Positions 56,323 to 64,000 of a DNA stretch of 64,000 bases are shown here, in pieces. The stretch covers positions 9,610,001 through 9,674,000 of the forward strand of contig NC_053049.1 of NCBI RefSeq assembly GCF_003473485.1, written 5' to 3'. The notes beneath the pieces were generated by a model, which worked only from the letters and a program-made list of their open reading frames with translations, had not been told where the DNA came from and did not search any database. Every line of letters starts with the position of its first letter. Positions within the stretch are counted from its first letter, which is position 1. This DNA is from Medicago truncatula. Lineage: Eukaryota; Streptophyta; Magnoliopsida; Fabales; Fabaceae. The position numbers and the translations under genes are program-made.

Positions 56323-58867
56323 TCACCCAACAAGAGGATTGAGAACCTGTCCGGCAAAGATGATTGTTTGGGTCGAATCTTCTCTAATTAGAAATAGGAA
56401 AGGGTGATCGGCTATAAAGTCTATTCCAGTTGGCGCACACAAGACCCCTATTTTAGCATTGGCTGTAGCAGCTTCAGTGCCTTCCTCATTTACTTCAATG
56501 GTAGACTTGTGAAATATGTTGGAAACAGAAAAGTCTTGACCTTCAAGAGAGTCCACCATTTTTGTCAAACCTCCAGAAGAGAAAGGTAAAATCACTCCTA
56601 GCTCCTTCATCATTCGAGAAGTTTCAAGCCCAAATGAAAATTTGAATCTTGGAATTTGGAAATTACCTACTTTCACTCGTTTATAAGGAAGCTTGGGCTC
56701 TAGGAACTCAAATTCAGAAGCCACCTTTTCAACCATAGCCGATAGTCCACCTTTTGCATTTGGAAGAAAAATGTACATAGAGAATTGTCGCTTATCTCCA
56801 CCTTGCTCATAAGGGAGACAAAGCACTTTAAAACCATCAAAAGCTCTAATAAACTGATCAAGGTTGGTGCTCATAAAGGGAACTTTGACTGAGCTGCCAT
56901 TCAGAAGGTGAAAATCATAGTTTTCGGTATTATAATCAAAAAATTGATCAACCCATTCTCCTTTAAAATATAGTGCATTAGCAAAGATGAGTCTGGTTAA
57001 GTTGTTGACCGACCCTTCAGGAAGAATTTCTTTAATAAGGCCGTATGTTTCTTTTTCAGCCCATAAATTCACCTCTTTAGTCACTTCAATAGCCTTAAAT
57101 AAAATATCAAATTTAAAAATCAGTTATTCAAATAGATCAGTTGAATTCTTTTCACAAGTATTTCGATAAAAGAGATTAACTTTCTCGTAGTCTAATTTTC
57201 ACATATTGCGGTGCTAAATTAGTTGGACGCTATAAAACAAGAGGAAAGTTGCATTCATCAATTATTATTTATATTCTTTGAATGACTATCATCAATTGTT
57301 TACATAGAAATTGATACTTGCTACTCTAGAATCATTTTGGTCGAATAGTTGTATGCTAAAATAGACAAGGGTATTAATACAAATCACTTTTCCCTTCTAG
57401 ATAAACACAGAGCTGTAACTTTAAAATCCTACTCAAATGGCTAGTTTTAGCCTTTAATTCTTTTGGAGAAGCATGTCTAAATGCTAAGTCCTAAACAAAG
57501 GGAAAAATCTTTTAATATGAATGAATTAGTTTAAGTATTATCACAGTCGGTTCAACCTTGAACCAGTAAGACTCAATTTGACCATCCAACCTAGCCAATT
57601 AAGCATAAATCAACATCGACATATTTTCATGTTTCTCAACAACATTTTCCTTAGTTGACTTATTTATGAGTAGTATGAAATGCATATATTATCTCATATT
57701 ATCTATTGGAAAATACTTCATCGACACTCATACACTCCATCTACACCTTGAGAGAGAAATAAATAGACTGCTGTGACAGATATGATAAGTTAAAGATGTG
57801 ATAGAAAGAGAGAGATAGCGAGATAATGAGAAATTGAATTGATGTGGGAAGGTAGGGATATCCAAATATAATCACCCTAAATTTGTTTATCTCTGAAAAT
57901 TAGAATGTTCGGTAGCATATTTGTGCTCATCAACATCACCCCTGAATCCTCTCAAAAAAACATCACCCCATATTTGTGTGGTGTGCATAATATTCTTTAA
58001 ATTTGGGATATACACTATTCAATCTTACTTAGAAGGGAAAGATTGTTATTACTATTAACCCTTTGAAGAACCATGTTAAAAGGAGAAAATGATTCATCTT
58101 TAGGACACTAGGTCTTTAGAAGCTTTAGCATCATATCATCAACCAACTAGCCAGAAGTTTTAGGATATGGATACTATCACAAACTATTTCTGTATTTCAT
58201 TCCACTCCATTACATCAGGTCCGTGGATGATTTTACATTTCCATCACGCACTTCATCCATTTAAGCAAGAACGGAGAACCGACTCTCAACTAAATGCTTA
58301 CTATTTATTAGTGACGAACAACACAAAAGCTTCAAATAGAAAATAAAATTTGCTCTAAATTAGGTTATGAAATAAAATAAACTAATTGTTTGTGAAGGTA
58401 GAGATCCATTAATTAATCAATTAACACAAAATAAAAGCACAGCATGGATAGCAATGAAAAGAGCGACACAAACATACCTTGTTTATGAAATCAACAGAAG
58501 CGAGAGTGGCCTTATAATCGGTAGACATGGTTTCTTGGAAGGAAGGTTGAAGAGAAAGGTTTTTCTCCACCCATACACCATTGGCGAAAGAGAGGCGAGG
58601 ACCACCGGAAGAAGCTGCATCTTTGAGGAGGACAGAAAGGAGATGAGAGACGAAGGAGTTGAGATGATCGATGGATTTGAAACGGAGGAAGTCGAGAAGC
58701 TGTTGTTGAGTAGGACCCTCAGAGCCAGCAGCGATGATACTGAGAACAACTTGGAGAGACAATGGTGAAAAGACGACGTTGTTGTCTGATTCTTTTGAGA
58801 AGAGATGTTTGGCGACCGTGAGGGAAACTTTCGCATGGTTGGTGCTTGATTGATCAAGGTGAGCCAT
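56323..58867 (-). CDS. Serpin with atypical reactive loop
   Basis: Two exons, 58867-58478 and 57093-56323, are joined in phase 0 and give 386 residues, normal for plant serpins. The intron is 1.38 kb. The N-terminus MAHLDQSSTNHAKVSLTVAK leads into helix A, NVVFSPLSLQVVLSIIAAGS, and RLSFANGVWVEKNLSLQPSF. The body has LIFANALYFKGEW, FSMYIFLPNAKGGL and IPRFKFSFGLETSRMMKELG. The C-terminus is DHPFLFLIREDSTQTIIFAG. The hinge EEGTEAATANA (about 333-343) is of the inhibitory kind. Counting from it puts Cys349 at P1 in VLCAPTG. The loop is about four residues shorter than in AtSerpin1-type Leu-Arg serpins. An in-frame upstream ATG at 58900 would add a Lys-rich 11-residue N-terminus (MVRKKKQKKQT); I prefer 58867 by family comparison. 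Confidence 0.93.
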
Positions 58868-59610
58868 TGTTTGTTTTTTTTGTTTTTTTTTGCGAACCAT
58901 TGTTTGTTAATTTCCTTCTTTTGATTTTCCAACTGTACCAGAAAAGAATCACAGGGAGAGAAACACTTCCATGAGGAACACAACAATGCAGTAATTGAAA
59001 TTTAACAGAACGCATAAGTGAAAACTTTCACGAGTAAACCACTAAACTTTAACTAATCGCTAGACGCTGTAAGGACACTCTCAAATAAGTTCTTGAGATT
59101 ATGAATATATCGAATTAGTTTCTGACTCGGTCAAATTTTACTCATGTAGTCATTCTTAAAACACGGCATGGGATCAATTGATGATAAACGGTTAAATTTA
59201 AGGACCAAGCTTGACATTTTAATAGAATATCTTTTGAAAATATTCATAATCTCATGGACATACATAATACATACTAGAGTGTCTTATAATTTGACGGTTG
59301 ATTTAACTGAAAATTAACAAACATGAATCAAAATTGTGAGAGTAAATTAATCTGTTAAACAAATAAACAAATGCATGTACATAGGTATGATTTTATGAAT
59401 CAAATTCGATTAGGTTTTGAAATTTGAAAACAAGGTATAACCCTAATATCTAAATTCGGGAAACAGAAGAATGATATAGAAAAATAATTTAAAATAAAAG
59501 AGTAATAGAGAGAGTGAAGAAATAACCTTGAATCGGAATCGGAATCGAAATCGTGGAAAGACGGTGAAGTTTAATTGATGTCACTGTTAGTTAACTTATA
59601 TAGAAATTTT
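58868..59610 (-). promoter_or_regulatory. Serpin 5' leader with intron, and promoter
   Basis: A TATA-like CTATATAAG lies on the minus strand at about 59595-59603. A probable leader exon (about 59570-59527) ends …GATTCAAG|GTTATTT. An acceptor CTGGTACAG|TTGG at 58933 would restart it, giving a 5'-UTR intron of about 590 bp (59526-58933). The leader exon is rich in GGAATC repeats. Confidence 0.45.
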
Positions 59611-60888
59611 GGTGGGCTTTAAACCTTTTGTCCCAATATTTTGCCCTAAAAGATATCAAAATTAAATATATTTTTTGAGCAACAAAATTAAATATATGAT
59701 TTCATCCAAAAATAAAAACAAATAAAGGATATGGCAAAATTGAATAAATTAAATTTTGGCAAAGTAGATGTCACTGTATATTATAAGCAAAAATCAACTT
59801 TTTAATTTGTTTAATAAACTATGTATTTGGTCTATATTATTCACCAAATACATAATTTATTCAATGAACATAAAAAATTAATTTTACTAATAATAATGAC
59901 CAACTGGTCATGGCGAATCAGAATGGTTTTCAAACATTATCATTGTGTTGTTATTTCTTCAAACCATTTCATAGGTCGCGAGACGAATTGGTTCAATATC
60001 AACTCATTTGTTCTTTATTTCTTTCAAAAAAAAAAACTCATTTGTTCTTTACTTGGCTTTTCCTTCTTTGATCTTAAAAAAGTGCTACAAAATGTATTAG
60101 AAAAAGGGTGAAAGTGCAAGAAATCTTTAAAAACACTACAAAATGTATTGGCAAAAGAGTGAAAGTACAAGAAATTCATATTGATCTAACTTTCTCATAT
60201 ATACACAAAATTTGAGGTTTTCATTAGATTTGTTACAATAAGCAGTTAATAAGTACTCTAAAATATATAAGTAAAATCACATAATTTTTTGACACTTATC
60301 ACAAGTGTAGGCCATTGTTGCAGCCATCCGTCATGACCTTTGTATGGGGAATGGTTTGGGGAGGTGGCTACGAGTGTAGCTATGTGCAACAATTACCTAT
60401 AGCACCTTAGGGGTTTAGATAATTTTTAAACTCCTTTTGCACCTTTCTCGTGATTTTTTCGATTATTTGTCACTCTTACATGGCAATGAAGAACCTAAGA
60501 GCACAAATATCGGCAGTGTCTTTTGGCACATAAGGTCCACGTGTGGCTACTAGTGTCAGGAAAGGCATGGATAATTGCATAACAGTTGGTATCTTTTCTT
60601 GGCTACGGTTCCAAATTCTACCACTGTGTCTTAAAGCAATTCTTTCTCTTCCTCACACACATTTTGAAATAAATCAATTAAACAATAAATGAAGATATTA
60701 TTTACCATTATAATTGTTACCAACTACTTCATATTACCGTTCTCTGAATATTTTTATAACCGTTGCAACTTTTTCTTACCGTTGCACATATCTCTGAAGA
60801 TTTTATTTACCATTATAATTGTTACCAACACACTTTTTCTTCTTTAGTCAAAAAAACACACTTTTTCTTCTAAACATTTCATTTGCCA
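59611..60888. other. Intergenic before the PIF element
   Basis: A 48-bp imperfect tandem repeat lies at about 60084-60178 (CTACAAAATGTATT… twice). A + frame at 59821-60111 has no known domain. The left end of the PIF element was not located. Confidence 0.4.
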
Positions 60889-62100
60889 ATGAACCCCAAC
60901 CACAATAATTCTTGGTCCAACTACTTGCAAAATGGTGGCATTCCTCCATGCATCCAAAATCAACAAAATGTCTCCTACTTTGAAAATGCATCCAATAACC
61001 CAAACTCACATCATAAACCAAATTTTCAAAATCATATTTTTATCCCAAATCCACACATTGGAAATTATCCATATCATACACCACGTTATCCATACCACTA
61101 TCAACATTTTTTATCTCAATCAACTAGTCCCACCATGTCTCATGAAATTCAAATGAATAATAGTGGTGTCCAATTAAATGATCAAGAGATTGAAACACCA
61201 CAACCTTGCACTCAAGATGGCTTGAAAACAAATAATCTTGGTGAAGAAGTTGGAGCTACATCGGTTGCGAAAGATTCGAAAACAAGATTTCAACCAAAGG
61301 AGGATGAACTTCTCATTCAATCATGGCTCAATATTTCAAAGGATCCAATTGTTGGAAATGATCAAAGAGGAGATAGTTTTTGGAAGAGGATTGGTGAAGC
61401 TTATAACAACCATCGCGACAAGAATTTTCAAGAGAGAAAACCGACGGCACTTAAAGGTCGATGGCACAAAAAAATCAATCCAAGAATTTCAAAGTTTGTT
61501 GGGTGCTACAAAGATGTTGTCGCTCTAAAGAAAAGTGGTGCCTCCGAGAGCGACAACATTTCGGCTGCAAAAGATATTTATTACCAAGATGTACATGAAC
61601 ATTTCACACTTGAGAATGCATGGAAATTATTGAGAGATGAACCGAAATGGCTTGCGGGTTGTGCATTGGAACCGTCCACAAAAAGAACAAAGAATTCAGC
61701 TTCTGGAGCATATTCGGCATCTTCTAACCCACCAACACCAACAAGCGAATACAATCCACCACAACGTCCTATTGGACAAAAGGTGGCAAAAAGGAAGGGA
61801 AAAGAAAAGCTTGTGGAAATTTCTACTCCCAAATTTGATACTTTGAAAGATGACTTCAACAAAAAATATGAATTAATGTCAGGGTTTGTACGTGATTATG
61901 CACGTTTTGAGAGTGAAAAAATTGAGATAGAGAGAAAAAGGGTTGATGCCGAGTTGCAAAGAGTTGAGAATGATAGGGAAAGGTCGAAGATCAATGATTT
62001 ACAAATACTCACAAAGGATACATCAAATATGAATCCAAGACAACTACAAGATTATGAATTTTTGTGTGGCGTGATTAGAGATAAATATGGACTTAATTGA
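60889..62100 (+). CDS. PIF/Harbinger ORF1, Myb/SANT-like DNA-binding protein
   Basis: The first ATG is at 60889 and the frame runs 403 codons to TGA at 62098. The N-terminus (about 1-110) is Asn/His/Pro-rich. A trihelix-like Myb/SANT domain follows: RFQPKEDELLIQSWLNISKD, FWKRIGEAYNNHR, RKPTALKGRWHKKINPRISK, then the ENAWKLLRDEPKWL segment. A Lys-rich region (KVAKRKGKEKL) and a long charged C-terminal helix (FESEKIEIERKRVDAELQRV) come last. This is the accessory protein of PIF/Pong transposons, needed with the transposase for mobility, and is often mislabelled NAM-like or glutathione-transferase-like in annotations. The frame is open and intact. Confidence 0.88.
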   Translation: MNPNHNNSWSNYLQNGGIPPCIQNQQNVSYFENASNNPNSHHKPNFQNHIFIPNPHIGNYPYHTPRYPYHYQHFLSQSTSPTMSHEIQMNNSGVQLNDQEIETPQPCTQDGLKTNNLGEEVGATSVAKDSKTRFQPKEDELLIQSWLNISKDPIVGNDQRGDSFWKRIGEAYNNHRDKNFQERKPTALKGRWHKKINPRISKFVGCYKDVVALKKSGASESDNISAAKDIYYQDVHEHFTLENAWKLLRDEPKWLAGCALEPSTKRTKNSASGAYSASSNPPTPTSEYNPPQRPIGQKVAKRKGKEKLVEISTPKFDTLKDDFNKKYELMSGFVRDYARFESEKIEIERKRVDAELQRVENDRERSKINDLQILTKDTSNMNPRQLQDYEFLCGVIRDKYGLN

Positions 62101-62142
62101 TATTATTATATATATGTTTACCTTATTTAAATTTTTTTAGGG

Positions 62143-63078
62143 ATGTTTGTTGGATTTAGTTATTATGTATTTTGGAATTATTGTGTGGATGACTATTTGA
62201 GAATTGGTGAATCCACGACACTAAAATGTGTTGATAAGTTTACAAGAGGTGTGATTAGTGTATTTGGGCCACAATACTTGCGAAAGCCAACCACCGAAGA
62301 TATTGAACGTCTACTGCAGATGGGGGAGGCACGTGGTTTTCCAGGTATGCTAGGGAGTATTGATTGTATGCATTGGGAATGGAAAAATTGCCCAGTTGCA
62401 TGAAAAGGGCAATATGTTCGAGGTGATCATGGTAAACCCACTGTTATGCTTGAAGCAGTTGCTTCACAAGACCTATGGATTTGGCACGCATTCTTTGGGG
62501 TAGCGGGTTCAAACAACGATATCAATGTGTTGAACCAACCTGATGTCTTCAACAATGTTATGCAGGGGCGAGCTCCTGAGGTCCATTTTTCAGTTAATCG
62601 TACAGAATACAACATGGGGTATTATCTATCAGATGGCATTTATCCTGAATGGGCAACATTTGTGAAAAGCATCCCAATGCCACAAGGGGATAAGAGAAAA
62701 TTATTTGCCCAACACCAAGAAGGTGCTCGAAAGGATATCGAACGAGCGTTTGGAGTTCTCCAATCCCGATTTGCGATCATACGTAACCCAGCTCGATCTT
62801 GGCACTTGGATGCACTTAAACATATAATGGATACGTGCATCATATTACACAACATGATTGTTGAAGATGAACGTGCAACATATGGTGGAACCTTTGATTA
62901 TTCTTATGATCATCTAGGCAATGGCCCGACTGCACCACCAGATGATTCTAATAATGATTTTCAAGAGTTCTTGCGTAGAAGACACAATGTTCGCGATAAG
63001 CAAATTCATCGACAACTTCAACAAGACTTAATAGAACATATATGGGAACGTTTTGGGCATGAGAATATTCACATCTAG
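62143..63078 (+). pseudogene. PIF/Harbinger transposase (ORF2), truncated, one stop
   Basis: One reading frame from 62143 to 63078 is broken by TGA at 62401-62403, where the family has Trp (CPVA*KGQY for CPxAWKG). All three DDE-type acids remain: Asp in GSIDCMHWEW, Asp in GSNNDINVLN and Glu in KDIERAFGVLQ. Other family segments are DDYLRIGESTTLKCVDKF, FGPQYLRKPT, HGKPTVMLEAVAS, MGYYLSDGIYPEW and CIILHNMIVEDE. The region before VDDYLRIGEST is mostly missing; a deletion joins ORF1 downstream sequence to it near 62180. It cannot make an active enzyme. It lies 43 bp after ORF1 in the same direction, the usual order. Confidence 0.9.
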
Positions 63079-63609
63079 AAATTATTTTAAATGTTGATGT
63101 ATTTTTTTAACGTTTATGTTTTTTTTTTTTAATTTTGTGCTAGTAGTTTATTTTAACGTTTATGTGTTTTTTAGCGTATTTTCGTATAACTTATTTGTGT
63201 CAAGTAGTACGTTATTTAATATATTTTTATTTGATTTTATTTATTTTTTGGATATTTTAATTCATTTTGAGTATATTGTGAGATACATTTTATATATTTT
63301 GATTATACATTTTATATATTAATGTAAAATATAATTTGAAATATATTGTAAGATTAGTGGGACCCATTATAAGTTTTGTAAGAATGGTATGGATGTTTAG
63401 AAAATGTAGTTGAGTGGTTTAAATAATTGAAAAGTGTGAAGTAATATAAAGTATTACTGGGACCCATTTATACCACCCATGTAGAGTGGCATGGATGTGG
63501 GTCCTCTAATTGATTCATTTCCATATCTCTATACCTCCCAACTGATACACCATCCTTATTTGAAACTGACCGAACCACCTTGATCTAATCTTACCCCAAA
63601 AGAATTTTC
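63079..63609. other. PIF 3' flank, no gene seen
   Basis: T-rich sequence. Two copies of GGGACCCATTTAT-type words (63359 and 63461) may be subterminal repeats of the transposon. Its exact right end was not found. Confidence 0.35.
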
Positions 63610-63929
63610 GGGCCCATTTGTTTCATATTTTTTTCACAATTTTTTTTTTTCCTTAAAAAAATCACTTTTTTCATTTTTAAGTGTTTGTTTAGGATTTTTA
63701 AAAAAATCTATTTCGACCCTAAAATGAAAAGCTATTAGGGTTAGCTTTTCTCAAAATCTATTTTTTTCAACAACAAAGAGATAACACATGTGCATGTTAG
63801 AATTCTTTTTTTTTAAATGGATTTTTATGAATAATAGGCAAACACAAATAACTTTAGATTTTTTTTTAAAATCTCTAAATTCTTTTGACACAAAATCTTT
63901 TTTTTTTTTAAGTTGAAACAAACGCACCC
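63610..63929. mobile_element. 320-bp MITE
   Basis: The left end GGGCCCATTTGTTTCA and reversed right end GGGTGCGTTTGTTTCAACTT form a terminal inverted repeat. The interior arms are T- and A-rich (AAATCTATTTTTTTCAAC and similar). A clear target duplication was not visible. Confidence 0.6.
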
Positions 63930-64000
63930 TTAATCTTGAGTTGAAAAGTAAGACAAGATCGCCTTCTTTGAGTTCTCTTCTTAAGTTATGCTTGTCATAC

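Noticed and set aside
58483..58986. Alternative minus frame of 167 codons over serpin exon 1
   Set aside because: It is out of frame with the serpin, Ser/Leu-rich and without homology; a shadow of the coding exon.
60883..60888. Two extra codons before PIF ORF1
   Set aside because: They begin with TTG; the first ATG is at 60889.
1..64000. CRISPR arrays, bacterial operons or viral genes
   Set aside because: None is seen. Introns and repeats mark the window as plant nuclear DNA, and the direct repeats found are tandem or dispersed plant repeats.

Overview
The window is AT-rich plant nuclear DNA. GT-AG introns, protein families with typical plant architecture, and dense small DNA transposons (Stowaway, CACTA, hAT, and inverted-repeat elements with 9-10 bp target duplications) point to a dicot. 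The overall texture and several repeat families suggest a papilionoid legume such as Medicago. That species call is inference, not proof.

Seven protein genes are well supported. (1) 2315-3671 (+): an R2R3-MYB factor of the MYBPA1/PAR-like type with the bHLH-binding signature. (2) 26395-32456 (+): a six-exon FMN-binding pyridoxamine-phosphate-oxidase-like protein whose fourth intron is 5.1 kb and full of large inverted repeats. (3) 32943-35680 (-): a six-exon laccase of 571 residues, with its 3' end about 0.5 kb from the oxidase 3' end. (4) 42755-43018 (-): a small single-exon protein of 87 residues. (5) 47009-49966 (+): a kinesin-light-chain-related TPR protein with a tandem repeat full of short upstream ORFs just before its start. 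(6) 50359-51036 (-): an unrecognised 225-residue protein, convergent with the TPR gene. (7) 56323-58867 (-): a serpin with an intact inhibitory hinge but an unusual, short reactive loop with Cys at the inferred P1.

The segment from the 3' end of the TPR gene to the serpin (49.97-56.05 kb) is a local triplication. Each unit carries TPR 3'-flank sequence plus all or part of the 225-residue gene. Only the first unit is intact. The second was later hit by a 1.33-kb Mutator-type element with a perfect 10-bp duplication.

The rest is mobile-element debris, much of it with readable insertion boundaries: a miniature LTR retrotransposon with primer-binding site and polypurine tract (1.33-1.81 kb); retroposed copies with 14-16 bp duplications (90-614, 18214-18598); a 1.4-kb Mutator-type element (6154-7550); an hAT-like element with an 8-bp duplication (23297-23860); nested Stowaway elements; four tRNA-derived SINE copies; a tandem segmental duplication (17.85-21.57 kb); and a decayed two-ORF PIF/Harbinger transposon (60.9-63.1 kb).

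The genes do not form an evident pathway. The MYB (a candidate proanthocyanidin regulator) and the laccase (a family that includes a proanthocyanidin-oxidising member) could be functionally related, but they lie 29 kb apart and nothing in the sequence links them.
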